A DNA stretch of 64,000 bases from Marchantia polymorpha subsp. ruderalis (GCA_037833965.1 AP031353.1:2234501-2298500), one strand, 5' to 3'; shown: positions 13,501-26,118, numbered from the stretch's first letter. The notes: generated by a model from the sequence alone, not told the origin. A program made the numbers and translations.

Positions 13501-14338
13501 CTTTCGAAGACTGGCACTTCTCAGAATCTGCTTGTCCAGGAGGAGGAATACTGTTGAAAGGAGTGTCCTTCACAACTACGTGCTCAATTGAAGTTTCATC
13601 TGAGGACAAAGAGCTTTTGATACCTTCTTTCGGGTAAGTGGAATCAGCTGCTTGTTCAACTCTTGGATCGAACTCAGTAGATGATGTGTGATAACCTGAC
13701 TCCTGCTGAGAAGAACGAATATTTCTCCATAGCTCTGTCTGTCCAACGAGAGACTTATCTTTGGATACGTGGATCGTGTCAGACTGGAAGAAACTGGCCG
13801 GTGAGGAAGCTGGCACAGACTCAATGAGCATTCCATCCCTGTCGCTCAAAGACTCTAAATATGTGTCCCCATACCCCAATCGAGGCTCCTGCCTGCTGGA
13901 ATGACTTTTTGACCCACTTGTAATAACACATCCATCGAAACACATGTCTGTGGAGTCAATATCATCCAGGTCGTCTCCGTTACATTGGTGTCCAACTAGG
14001 GCGTTTATTTCAGCTGAAACAAGCACATGACTACCTCCTGCTGCACCTCCGCTGCAAGCTGAATGATCTACAAGTTTTCCATCTTCTCTTCCACTCTCCG
14101 CGGGGTCATCCGAAGCTAGTAAGATATCGGCATCACAATTATTCTTCATCAAGTCGACCTTAGAAAGTGCACTGGCATCTCCAGCTGCGGATACATGGTG
14201 TTGCCTTTGTTCTGGTGGATTGTGAAGGCCCTCGTTTATGAAGCTTCTAAGCTTCAGTCCCGAACCAACATGACCGTGATCTTGATCGTCTTGGAACAGA
14301 CAAACAGGCTCCATAGCACTTACCTGCTTCATGCCCAT
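7533..14338 (-). CDS. PUB62: PUB62-type U-box E3 ubiquitin ligase with long C-terminal extension
   Basis: This is a likely E3 ubiquitin ligase of about 1,210 residues. Exons (complement): 14338-13383, 13216-13135, 12536-12479, 12369-12218, 11938-11843, 11632-11562, 10991-10921, 10600-10546, 10511-10393, 10372-10041, 9839-9468, 9232-9072 (or from 9281), 8888-8565, 8484-8062 and 7892-7533. The first 318 codons are acidic, Ser-rich low complexity. The U-box spans exons 1-4 (DPITGSFLEDAMVAQCGHSF, then CITCGATISPNFLVPNF, then ALRAAVLAYKHED). A second conserved module follows (VQFPFAVNDKVLIK, GNKRTPERFVGREAIITSQC, YLVKTLDTGDSVRLQYRSLE), which is diagnostic of plant PUB62-like proteins from memory. 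The last 700 or so residues are unrecognised, with helical and acidic stretches ending in a DSD-rich tail. Uncertain points are the donors of exons 4 and 11, and whether ATG 14338 or 14314 is used. The family call is strong; the far C-terminus relies on frame and phase only. Confidence 0.85.
12147..12223. repeat. Two-copy 36-bp tandem duplication at a splice donor
   Basis: Two perfect adjacent 36-bp copies, beginning near 12147 and 12184, lie at the 3' edge of PUB62-type exon 4. On the coding strand each copy starts CGTGGGGTGATT, so the candidate donor GGG/GTGATT is duplicated. Being perfect, the duplication is probably recent. Confidence 0.85.
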
Positions 14339-16975
14339 CAGAAGAATAAATCAGTAAAAGTCCCGTAACAAACTATCCTACATTTGACTATCAGCAGGAA
14401 GAAGTAATGACCAGGTGAAAAGGTACAGAATGTATAGTCCGCCTACGACGTCTAGCTTTCAATAATCGAGAACTGTTCGCTGCAGGTACATGGACAGAAT
14501 GAAGAGCAAAATTTGATCCCTTGACCACCAGCTTCGTAGAATTTGTGATGGAATTTCACCTCACACACCCATATACGCAGCCTGACTTGAAACAGCGCAC
14601 TCTTGGTGACTCCCACGTTCAGTAGGAAGTCAGCGGACTTGCCAGATTTCCTCCGATCTTTGAAGAGATATAGAAACTCCACAAGAACTTAAAGTCTAAA
14701 TTTTACAGTTTGTCACCCCAGTTCAAAATTCGATGGAGGAGAGCCGAGTTCATGTGCTGTTGTAATTTGCAATAGCTTCAAATTCTTTCGTTGTTTCTTT
14801 CCAACTCGCGCTAGGTGCAGCCCTAAATCGCGGTGAAATTCGAATATGATACGAAATATGGGGTCGGAAGTTATAATTTGATTCCTTCAGGTGTGATTTT
14901 TTTCTATCATCTTGCAGATCATCTATCTTTCCGTAAAGCTTACTCTTTAATTACTTGATTCATTGAATGCTTCGAACTTCTGAAAAATATCCAGAGACTA
15001 TTGCTAACCTGATGGAGTTTTACAAAGTCCACAAGCGCCAGTACCTTCGTCTGGCTTCGACCTCAAGCTCCATTTGTCCAGGAGGCGTCCTCCGAAAAGG
15101 GGGAAATTTGTTCAGGACAATCGAAAAAGTTCGCGGCAACGGCAATTGGCTACAGAGTGGCCAAGGCAGGCGAGCAGAGAGCGAGCGGCGAACCGAAATT
15201 CTTGCTTCCCATTCGGATCGATGTCCAAATTGGCCTCTCCAAGAAGCTGTTCACACACACACGAGCACAGACTCGGTCTTTCATAACAGTCTCGTACATT
15301 TCCTCGAGGGAAATGTTCGCATCGCGACCATCGCCAGCTGTTCGGGACGAGGTTCGATCCTTCGCCGGGAGAAGCGTGAAGCCTTCCCTCCCGACCTCAA
15401 GGTCTCCAACTACTTCAGACTTCCGAAAATTCTCTAACCGGCATCTGTCATTCGGCACTAACCCATGTACTTGCTGCTGCCGGTATTCGCCATTCAGAAC
15501 GTGGACGTCCATGCGCAAGCAAGCAAGTTCCAGAAACAATTTTCCTCATTGCGCAGATGCGTTTCAGATACTGTACTGGATTCTTCTAAGCTGATAAGAC
15601 AAATGCGAGGTGATATTCGGATATATTTAGTTTCTATTCCGCTGTGATCATGCCTGCTACGAGTCAAGACGAAACTACTGCAGTTCAATTTTGTATTATT
15701 CTTCTAGTGTTCAACCAGGGGACCCTGTATGGACTCTAAATAATCATTGCCCTTGGGTGGGGTGGGTGGGCACCATTGCAAATAAACAATAAAACTTTTT
15801 ATCACATAAATTTGCAACTCAAAGAAATATAAGAAATATAATTTTTTTGAAAGAAATCAAATCAACAGGGTGTTAGTATTAGTATCAGCCCCAACTTTAA
15901 ACTGGTATGAAGGAAGACATTGCTATTTATATTGAAAAATATTGCATAATCATGATAGTGCAAAAATATTGCAGCAAGAAACTCATTGACAACACTAGAT
16001 CTAAAGTCTTCAAATTTGTCATCATAAAATCGGACTAGCATCTATCATATAATTGATTGAAAAGTAGAAACTCCAAATAATGATACAACCGTATTATAAG
16101 TACCACGTAAAACCACTAAGAGATCAGATGTTATAAAGAAGTCTAAAAAATGATCTTTAATTCAAATGCCAATTTGTAACGTGTATGAAGAGTGGACGAT
16201 ATTTATATGAATACATAATGATTTCTTATGGACATACTCAAATCTCTGCAGTAGATTTTACTCTCGGAGGAGAAATAATTAAATGAGGCGATTGGTTTCT
16301 GCTTCTAACGTACTATACTTTTGTATATCCTTACTTATCCTTGTGATGATACCCAGACATAGCCCGGGGTTACTCGTATAGCTTCATGACATATTCTCGC
16401 ACTTTTCATTATTTGAATTTCTTCTTGATAGAATGATTTCTTTCACCTTATCCTTCACCCAAAACACTTAAATTAACCGCGGGATTGAATGCAAGATTCT
16501 GGTTCATGAACCAGACGTCATCACCTTTTCACAAGGGAAGAAATGAACCCTTTGTCCAATACCGAATTCTGGTGATGACTTTCATGAAGTAAGTTACAGC
16601 AATTGGTTTGTTATGCAAACCATAAGTGATCATCAATTCACACTCCATAACAAAATACACTCCATTCACCGTTTGAAGTGTAATCCATATTTTCATATAG
16701 TCTTCGTGAGAAGCCCAATCATTCTGATTAATCATCTTCCACCGTGTTAAAATCAAACGGAGCATAAGAATTTAACAACTTGGATAAACACGGATCGAAA
16801 ATTGATAGAAGCCATATGTCAAAAATCATAATTGTACGTAGGAAATTGGTTTCACTTCGACGGTTATATTAGGACAGAATGTCATGTTTTTCAGATACCT
16901 TTTAAAATAAATATAGGAATTGAATAAAAGTCCAACCTCTTCCATACACCACAAGGTGTAAATAGATTGAATGTG
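14339..16975. other. Intergenic region between divergent U-box and helicase genes
   Basis: The part next to 14339 should hold the U-box leader and promoter; an in-frame stop just upstream of ATG 14338 closes that frame. From about 15,000 to 15,650 the base composition is more balanced and open frames of 129-156 codons overlap on both strands, such as one at 14967-15437 (+), but none resembles a known family. From about 15,780 to 16,950 the DNA is AT-rich and I see no gene, RNA or clear repeat. Confidence 0.5.
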
Positions 16976-17634
16976 CCACCAAGTGCCCGCGTCGTCGTCG
17001 TCGTCGGCGTATGAACCCGAAGCGAGGGCGATTTTTTCGGTCCGGGCAACGTACATTCGTCCCTCGAGCCCCGCGGCCATGCTTTTCGATCAATCACTCG
17101 GGTCCGCGTGTCCGGCCCAACGTTTCCGACGCTCCAAGAACGTTGAGTCTGGAGGCGAAGCGAGTGTTAGCCCCCCTCCCCATTCCTTCCTTCCTTCCTC
17201 CAAGGGCGGGACTCGACTGACGAAGGGCAGAGCGAACGTTTGGCGGTGACGCTGCTGCTGCTCGTGCAGGGGCAGGGGAGGGCAGGGGAGGGCAGGGCGG
17301 GGGCAATACTCGTCGCTAAGGGCTCACAGGGGGGGCAATGGACAGGACAGGACATGCTGCCGGGCCAGGCCAGGCCGTGACAGGACTGCGAACTCCTCTT
17401 CGTCGTCGTCATGAAGCGCAAGGATTCAGCAGAAGGTTTTGACGTGGTTTCGGCAGCGGATGTTACTGGTTCGAGAGCGAGTGCGGGGGGGAGTGGATGG
17501 CGGATTAGGCAGGCAAGAGGCGGGCGTTGATGTAATTCGGAACGAGGCGGTGAGCAGTTCGAGGAGATTGGTTTCTTCTTCTCGGGGCTGGCTGGAATTT
17601 GCGTTTCTGGGTGAAGGTGAAGGTGGTGGGAGGC
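16976..17634 (+). promoter_or_regulatory. GC-rich leader/promoter island of the helicase gene
   Basis: An abrupt change from AT-rich DNA to GC-rich DNA occurs near 16,980. The island holds a CGT trinucleotide run (about 16989-17007), a CCTT run (about 17186-17197) and purine-rich guanine runs (17268-17304). It ends at the helicase start codon. I read it as promoter plus 5' leader; no TATA box stands out. The transcription start is not determinable from sequence alone. Confidence 0.5.
17268..17304 (+). repeat. Guanine-run tract in the helicase leader
   Basis: Repeated GGGGAGGGCA-type units give many runs of three to five guanines with one- to two-base spacers on the + strand. The pattern satisfies the usual rule for a G-quadruplex in DNA or in the 5' leader RNA. 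This is a sequence-pattern inference only. Confidence 0.6.
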
Positions 17635-20600
17635 ATGAGTGGAAGGGATGGTGGGGGAGGGGGAGGGGGAGGGGGAGGGCCAGGGGGATGGGGAGGAGGT
17701 GGGAGGGGAGGCCGAGGCGGGGGCGGACGACAGGGATTGTCAGCTGGATGGAGGCCTGTGTCCGAAGCTGATCGGATCAGTATCGCTGAGCGCTTGGAGC
17801 AATTCAGAGCCGCTAATGATGTCAAAGGTACGTGGATTTTCGAAACTTCTCTTTCTTCAAATTTGTGGTGGTTGAATTTAGAATTTGGGAGCAAGTGAAC
17901 AGGCGTTACATTCCAATCATGACTTCCACTTTCAAGCTTCGTTTGGAGTTCGATCGACATGTTCTTGTCAGTGGGGTTTTTCTCTCCAGTAGATTGGCTA
18001 CGAATTAAGGCACCTGACTGCCCTTGATTTCCACTCCAGACCAAAATTTCTGGTCTACAAAGTTCTGGAAATGCAACGTGTTTAGAAGTTGCATGCACGG
18101 GATAATGCGATCCCATGCCAGAGGGTTCTCAGCAGTTTGTTGGTTGCGAGCCTACGAGAGCATTGGTTTTTCTAATTACGTCCTTACTAGATCGGCGAAG
18201 AATGAAGTAGCAGTCAATATGGGATGAGCCTAATGCAGACAGATGCTTAAACCTTGAATCACCTATATATCTGCATTGCGTCATTGTAGATCATGTCGCA
18301 TGTCTGGATGCAGAAGCGAATCTTAAGGGCCTTAAATATGTCAGAAACATGCTTGTGTATGCGCAAATTAGCCATGAAAACGAGTTCAAGGGGGCTGCAT
18401 TTGAAAAGAGTGACAGCTCGTAACATGCTGAAGACCGAATACTTGACCGGCCGTACACAACGCACTCCTCTTTATGCATTCATTAGCATTCCAAGTTTTA
18501 TGCGGCTACAACATTCCGCTGGAGTTTTAAAGAGACAGGTCTAAGGATATCTGCCTTTTGGATGCAATTTGTAAGCTTTTGATCTCCACCAATACAGAAA
18601 GAGGTGGAGGAGAGATTTGAGAATTTTCGAAATAATGTCAGTGAACAATAAACTAGGACCCTCTGTGAATCCACAACATCATGCATTCTCAGACTTCAAG
18701 CAGTTCCACCGATTTAAGAGAGTCAGCTCAAAACTCCTTTCAAACGCTCAGTCATTAGTCTGCATGCTTTTGAGCGCTATTTTTTGGAACGAGGTCTTAT
18801 TGCCTTCCCCAAATATTTCGTCGAGTTCTAGATATTGTCGAATAGCATTTTCAGTTAAATTAAGAAATAACCTGAGTAAATTTCTAAAGGGCTTTTCCGT
18901 TTTATACCATCTTCTGTCTTGCAGATTTCTGGTGTTTTCCAGGCACTAACGCCTAGGTTTTTCGACGGGATTACCCATTGACCATGCTAAACCACTGATA
19001 CTTGGCCTTGTTTCTGGTTCTTCTTAATTTCAGCTAACACTTTTCCTTGATTTGTTTCTTCAGAATTGACTTTCGAAGCTGGTTTGAGCAATCATGATAG
19101 AGCGGTGGTACACGAGTTCTGTAAAAAGATGGGATTCAAATCCAAAAGTCATGGGTAATTTTCAAGCTTGCTGGTTTTAGGAGTGATAGAAACGACTGCT
19201 TACCTTCGTCCATAACCTCCATTCTCATGGCTAATTCATCATGTGCTTATGATACTAAGAATAAGCGGATATAGGATCAAACGTTCCTCTGAACACCGTG
19301 TGTGGTATAAATTTCAGCAAAGGTGAGGCAAGACGTGTAACTGTGCAAAAACCAGCGGGTGGCCACGGAAAGGATCAGGCTACAACAACTCCTCTGTCCT
19401 TCTCCGCGGAAGCGCAGATGGCAGTCGTCGACCTGTTTAGTCGATTTCCAGCCACGGAAGAAGAGATTCTAGAGAAGGAGAGGATAGTCGAACCGTGTGA
19501 AATCACTGTCCCAAAATCGCAAAGGCGAGGCAAGTCTACAGGTTCACGCAACGCACGATTCGCTCTACCAGCTGATATTGCCAAACAAGTATCTCAAATG
19601 GCCTCGCGGCTTAAAAGTTCTCCAGCTCTACAACAGGTTCTGTCTCGAGGTCCATAGTTTTCTGCTATTTGGATTCCCACTAAGCATGTAATTTGTTTGT
19701 GATGCAAATCTTGGCACCATGGACCTTATTCCATTCTCAAAATGCTCCTAATGTTCGTCGAACTGAACGAAAAGATGCTGTGAGCATACTTTCGGTCAAT
19801 ATTTGATGTTGTTCGCTATATTCCTATCTTTGCAACCAGATGAACACAACTTAAGGATTGAGTCTAAAGTGTTCTTTGTCGCCTCTCAGAACTGCCAGTA
19901 GCCCTGGATGGGACTGGTTGATTTACGATACCAAGCATCTTTTTGAATTTGTGAAGCTTTCAACGTGAAGAGTTGCTCCTTTGCAGAACTGCTAGGTTAT
20001 GGGATACAATAGAATGTGATTCGTATTGTAACGTTTGTGACCTCGCTTGAACGGGGTTCAGATTGCTCAAGAGAGGTCCAAGTTGCCAATTGCCGCTTTC
20101 CGAGATGTCATTACTTCAGCTGTCGAAAACAATCAGGTACCTTTCATAAGCGTCGGCGGATGACGGAATATGAGAGAGTGTACTGTGTGATTTTCTTGCA
20201 TCGTCTAAGATCGCTCATGGAATGGAATGGGAAGTACAAGCTGCTGCCAAAGTAGAATGTGTCAATACTAGTCAACTTTATGTTAATCTCTTGAACAAAC
20301 TAGACATCTATGGAGGGAGTGCTTTTAATGAACTAAATTGTGCAACTAGTCCGTGTCTGGACCCTAAGCATCCAAGGCCTAGACTCACTACACCTTGTCG
20401 TGTTTGTTCATGACCAAACAGGTTGTACTCATTGCGGGAGAGACCGGCTGTGGGAAAACCACTCAGGTTTGTGCTGAACTCCTCACGTGCTTTGGGTAAC
20501 AAATCAAATTTAGGCCTAATGGCCCTCTGTGACCAACAGTTATTTGGTATCTTTCGATACCATATGCGTTATAAGACGAATTTAAGACAACACAATGGTT

Positions 20601-23600
20601 GCAGGTACCTCAATACATTCTGAGTCACGTGTGGCAACAAGGGAAACCTTGCAAAATTGTTTGCACACAACCTCGGCGAATATCTGCAACTTCAGGTTTG
20701 TCACATTTTGTGAAGCGTAGATCCCATGTAAGACATTCAATGGCTTTCGTGAAAATTGCGCAAGATGATGGGTGAGTAAAGTTCTTGCTCCAGCAAGCAT
20801 CAGTCTGAAGCCCAAACTGGTAATTATGCTTAGCCATTCTTCATATATGCGATTTCCGGAGCTTTACTTCCCGTCGAACGATGTTAAACCTTGAGTTTGT
20901 TGTACTATGGGCCGGATGCGGCGCTAGCTCCATAAAGGATAAGTAATTATCTTCTTTTGCTCAATATATTGGAATGGTGCCTCATCATGCAGTGGCGGAG
21001 CGGATTTCCACTGAACTTGGTGAACAAATAGGAGACACCGTGGGTTATCAGGTAACGTTGGAGTTATATTTAACAAACCTGAAGATAATGTCCAGATCAG
21101 CCGCCGTTGGAGCAATAATTCATATAAGAATTATCTGCTTGCTATGCATTGTAATGATTCTTTTTCTGCTTTCGCCCTTGCTCTTGACAGGTTCGACTAG
21201 ACTCCAAAGGAGGCAAACACTCTTCTCTCATCTTTTGTACAAATGGAGTTCTTTTAAGGAAGGTCGTAGGCTCGGGAGGCCATTCACAGGGACCAAACGG
21301 AGACGAGGGCTTGAATGATGAGCCACATGGATTAGATGCGACTCATATCATTGTGGTAAGGTTCTACTTTTATTTTCTTCACGATAACTCTTCGTCTATC
21401 TATCCATGAAGATGAATAATCATTACGATGAGGACAATATATATTGATCACATCAGGTAATTCTGGAGGATACTTTCTTACTATATTCATGTCTCATCTT
21501 AGTTCCATCTCTATCCGGTAAGGTATTCAGTCAGCAAGCGATGTTCTAATCTTTTTGTATGCTTATTACGTTTATATTTAGTAAGATTTAAGATAAAATC
21601 TATTGGAGCTTCAACAACACCCAGATCATGAACAGAATAATTATAATCTCTGAAATAGTACTAGCAATTATCACGAAAGTACTATGATGTGATGCAGTGA
21701 TTTGGTTATACCAATCAAATATAGATGTATCTTATCACTAAAACATTGCAAAGTCATGAAAGCTCTTTCGATGTGAAAGATTCATATCAAATATCTTTGC
21801 AAAAACCACATTTCAACGTTATGATGAAGATTATTCCTCTGATTTTTGAACTGTCATTCTATTAAGAAAAATTTTTCAAGTACTCGTAAGGTACTTGAGA
21901 ATCCATTTCACAGCTTCCCAATGCACATTCCCTTCCCCCATTTGATATGCCCTGCTCACTTTGCCCATAACTAGAGCACTATTAGTGCATACCATCGAAT
22001 ACATGAGGTTATCCACTGCTTTGTCATAAAAACTTGATGATATCTTTCCAATTGATATCTAATTGATGATATGAATTAGACATTGAGCTGCAGAAACAGT
22101 GAAATGTACCACCAAAGAAATTCCAACTCCTTCAAAATCTACCATGTTACATCTGTCAATCACACGTTGTGCTTGCTTTGAATTAAGCATAGTTTTTTGT
22201 TCTCCAAATCTCTATGAACATCCATCTGTTCTAAGTAGACTTGGTAGTGTAGCTACAGCACGTAAAAGGTTTGCAAATACTAGTGATTGTAATACTAACT
22301 CAACATGCTATCTTATTCAGGATGAAATACACGAGCGTGATCGAAATGCCGACTTTCTTTTGATCGCCCTTCGGTATGTGGAGTTTACGTTTTGTATGTT
22401 TCTTTAAATTCTGTTAAATAACCTTCGTGTAACTACACGAAGGCTATGGATTTTTTAGTGAAATTCATCTGCTCTGCACGAACTAAACGATGATATGGCA
22501 TTTGTTTATGCTTAGGGATCTGCTGCCTCTAAGACCAGATCTGCGTCTGGTAAGTGCATCTTGTTAGTGTGGCGAATCTCTTTGTGAAAGCTTACCAACA
22601 CCTTTTGTTTAGATACTCCCCTTTATAGGTTCGGATGTTATCTGAATTTTTTATAACTTGCTGTAAGTATCGACATTCGCCTGTTATTAGTTAAAACTTT
22701 CTTCAGTGTAAATTTGTCTAAATTTGATAATAAATTATATTGCAGATAAACTTCTAATTGTTTGGAATCTGTGTTCCATCTATACATTATCAATTTTGGC
22801 CACTTCAGAAGGTTTCTAATACTTGATTGCCAAGCAGATTTTAATGAGTGCAACATTGGATGCGGAGCTCTTTTCCACCTACTTCAACGGATGTCCAATA
22901 GTCAGAGTGCCTGGTTTTACTTATCCTGTAAGTCAAGCCTGATTTTTTGGCAGCCATGATACTCATGGCTGCCAATAAGTTTTCCTTTGTTTGAAAATAT
23001 TGAAGATGCCACATATTTAATCTATCGTATGGTTCTTTTCCACTACGTTTTTTTTAACAGCAGCTTTTATTTCCAGGTTCGCACTTTCTACTTGGAAGAT
23101 GTCCTCTCAATGACCCAAAACGGGGGAGACGTCAGCAACTCGCAGGCTGCAGTGCCAAGTCTTAGCAAGGAGGACGCAGATGTCATGGATGAGGCGATAA
23201 GCACCGCTTGGTTGGACGATGACTTTGAATTACTGTTGCAAGTTGTAACAGACGATCCAAATTTACGGTTATGCGATTACCAGCATACGTTGACTGGTGC
23301 AACAGCTTTGATGGTTGCTGCTGGTAAAGGTAGACTTGATGACTTGCAATTATTACTCTCTCTAGGAGCAGATCGGTCTATCGTCTCACAGGATGGAGCG
23401 AACGCCCTTGACTGGGCCCAAAGACACGGACACGAAGAAATTGTGGAGCTCCTGGCCAACTACAAAGACGATGAGAAGATGCCTTCCATTGAAGAGGCAG
23501 AGATGCTCAAGAAGTATCATGCATCTGTAGATCAAGAGGAGATCGATGTGCGTCTGATCGAACGCTTATTGCTTAGTGTATGTAGGGGTTCAATTGCAGA

Positions 23601-26118
23601 AGATACAGGTAGTAGCCAGAATGGAGCCGTGCTCATATTCCTGCCAGGGTGGGAAGATATAACGCGGACCAGAGAATGCTTACAAGCTTCACCTGTCTTT
23701 GGAAACCGTTCCCAGTTCCTAATACTTCCTTTGCATTCAATGGTGCCTTCTCACGAACAAAGAAAAGTCTTCCAACGGCCACCTCCGGATGTTCGGAAGA
23801 TTGTCCTCGCAACAAATATTGCAGAGAGTGCTATCACAATAGATGACGTTGTGTTTGTAATTGACAGTGGGCGTGTTAAGGAGAAAAGCTATGATCCCTA
23901 TAGCAATGTTTCTACATTGCAGACAGCTTGGATATCAAAAGCCAGTGCTAAACAACGGGAGGGACGAGCTGGACGTTGTCAGCCAGGAGTTTGCTACCAT
24001 CTGTTTTCACGGACAAGGGCGGCTGCTCTCCCTGATTATCAACTTCCAGAAATCAAACGAACTCCTCTTGAGGAACTATGTCTGCAGGCATGTATTCCCA
24101 TCATTTTTCCACAATTGGTCTTGTTTATATCAATCAATTACCATCGAGAGGACTTCCTGGATTCTCACATCAAGGAAACTAGAAAATATCTTAATGTTCG
24201 TAAGTGGAGTGCTGGTTTCCATCAACTGCAGAAATACTGAACTTATTTTTTACTCAATCAGGTCAAACTGTTGGAGCCAAACGGAAGGATAGCCACTTTT
24301 ATAAGCAAAGCGGTAGAACCTCCTCTCGATCTAGCGGTGCGCAATGCCGTTCTCTTGCTTCAAGATCTTGGAGCTTTGACTACGGACGAGAGGCTGACTG
24401 ACCTTGGGAAGCAGCTAGGCTCATTACCAGTTCATCCTTCCACAAGCAAGATGCTCATATTTGCCATTCTACTCAATTGTTTGGATCCTGCATTGACTGC
24501 TGCTTGTGCTGCTGGCTACCGAGAACCTTTCGTGCTGCCTATGGCTCCAGATCAAAAGAAGCGAGCGCACCAAGCTAAACAGGAACTTGCGGCCGCATAT
24601 GGTGGATACAGTGATCATCTAGCTGTTATAGCAGCATTTGATGGCTGGGAGGCGGCTAAAGCAAAAGGTCATGGCCAAGAAGGACAATTTTGCTCACAGT
24701 ATTTCATTTCTGGTGGGACCATGAATATGCTCGCTGGCATGAGAAGACAGCTCCAGAATGAACTTGCTCAAAAAGGGTTCATTCCTATAGGACCTCATCC
24801 TTGCAGCCTCAATGCAGAAGACCCAGGTATAGTCCGTGCTGTGCTAGCCACAGGAATGTATCCTATGGTTGGTGTGTTTCTACCACCTCTCCCCAATGGC
24901 AAGAAAGCTGTTGTCCAAACCTCTAGGGGAGAAAAGGTTCGAATCCATCCACATTCTGAGAACTTTAAACTCAACCGAACCTTTTCATCTGGAGAATCTG
25001 TTTCGAACGATCTGCTGCTAGTCTTTGATGAAGTAACTCGAGGTGAAGCTCAAGTTTATATAAGAAACAGTACTCTTGTGAAGCCCCATCCCGTGATATT
25101 CATTGCCACAGAAATGGTGGTCGCTCCACTTAATCCATCAGAGGAGGTGCCGATGGACGTGGATGAAGATGAGATGTTCATAGATAGTGAGGATGAAGAT
25201 GACTTGAAACCCAAGCCTGGTCCAGATTCTGCAGAAAAGAGGCAAGCTGAATGTATGACATCTCCTGACAAAGGGGTTGCTGTTGTTATCGATCGATGGT
25301 TACGCTTCACTGCCACTGCTGTTGAAGCTGCTCAATTCTATTGCCTAAGAGAACGATTAAATGCAGCTATATTTTTCAAGGTCAGTTGTAAATTCATTTT
25401 CGATAGTAGAATTGTTCTTGCTCGTTAGATAGTTTCAAAGTTTTATTCCGTTTTGATAGCAGAAACTGTAACTTGTGTCACCTTCTCTGATATGTTTTTG
25501 ATTCGTTCTAAACGATATCTTTTGAATCTTCTTAATTACATCTCAAGTCGAAAAGTTTAAAAAGCTCTAGAGATATCACTGTAGGTGTTGTTGAATCGTT
25601 ACCTTCTTTGTACTTATTTAAAATAGATACTTAGTAAGTTTTGTAATTGAAGTTTGAATGTTGAATTTCAGATAAGATATCCGCGAGAAAAACTGCCACT
25701 TCTACTTGCTGCATCGGTCTACACCATCGCTTGCATATTCTCTTTTGATAATGTTCCACCCGTACCTCAGCCATTGTACGCCTCAAATCCGAAGTCAACA
25801 AATCGATCAGATCTACAGTCTTGGTTTCAAGGAGGCCAAAGTCAAAGTCCAAATGGTTATAGGAGGGAAAGAAGACAAGGGCCTATATCTGACCGCGACA
25901 ACGGACATGGGAAGTCTATCATGCAAAGGGCGAGTAGTTCACCAGGCGCTCCTGTAAGTAGAGAGAGGTATGTCCGGCAGGAGGCAAAATCTCATGCACA
26001 GACTTCAGGTGGACGTGGAAGTTATTATTCACCACCTGAAAGCCGACAAAAAGGCTTCAACAATACAGGTTCTGGTCGAGGTTTATATTCAAAAAGGCCC
26101 AAAGGTGGTGCAGGATGA
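17635..26118 (+). CDS. DExH6: Nuclear DEIH-box RNA helicase with R3H and ankyrin repeats (NIH/DExH6 type)
   Basis: This is a probable 3'-5' RNA helicase of about 1,263 residues. Exons: 17635-17827, 19064-19154, 19318-19636, 20062-20136, 20422-20466, 20605-20695, 20993-21051, 21191-21355, 22321-22373, 22516-22549, 22838-22927, 23077-24087, 24262-25380 and 25672-26118. In order come a Gly-rich start (MSGRDGGGG...), an R3H domain (about 64-100), Walker [11 protein letters not shown] (232-241), [15 protein letters not shown] (347-350) and SAT (379-381). Ankyrin repeats (about 475-535) are inserted before the second RecA lobe ([44 protein letters not shown]). Then come the winged-helix/ratchet and OB-fold regions and an Arg/Gly/Ser-rich tail. 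All phases agree. Intron 12 (24088-24261) needs a GC donor. This matches the plant NIH family and, apart from lacking a YTH domain, animal YTHDC2. Confidence 0.95.
17645..17727 (+). repeat. Guanine-run tract over the first helicase codons
   Basis: Runs of three to five guanines separated by single adenines cover codons 4-31 and encode an almost pure Gly segment with Trp, Pro and Arg. The same bases could form a G-quadruplex in the mRNA immediately after the start codon. Confidence 0.7.
21870..22225 (-). mobile_element. Decayed Ty1/Copia fragment (RT C-terminus/RNase H border) in a helicase intron
   Basis: Read on the minus strand, this part of helicase intron 8 (21356-22320) matches the Copia Pol segment between reverse transcriptase and RNase [14 protein letters not shown] and an upstream LMYSMVCT stretch are characteristic. 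It lies antisense to the host gene. It is a broken fossil with several breaks; no gag, protease or long terminal repeats were recognised, and the flanking AT-rich intron may be further decayed element. Family assignment is from remembered Copia consensus. Age looks old, since similarity survives only in the best conserved block. Confidence 0.75.

Noticed and set aside
14967-15594. Two overlapping + strand frames of 156 and 145 codons
   Set aside because: They overlap in different frames with no recognisable domain or splice structure, and the opposite strand is open as well, which is typical of stop-poor composition rather than coding.
17505-18116. 203-codon minus-strand frame rich in Pro, opposite the helicase start
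   Set aside because: It is the reverse complement of the Gly codons of the helicase N-terminus; the + strand frame has a conserved R3H continuation, so this is a shadow.
24935-24965. GGTTCGAATCC, resembling a tRNA B box
   Set aside because: It lies within a well conserved helicase exon and no A box or cloverleaf can be drawn around it.
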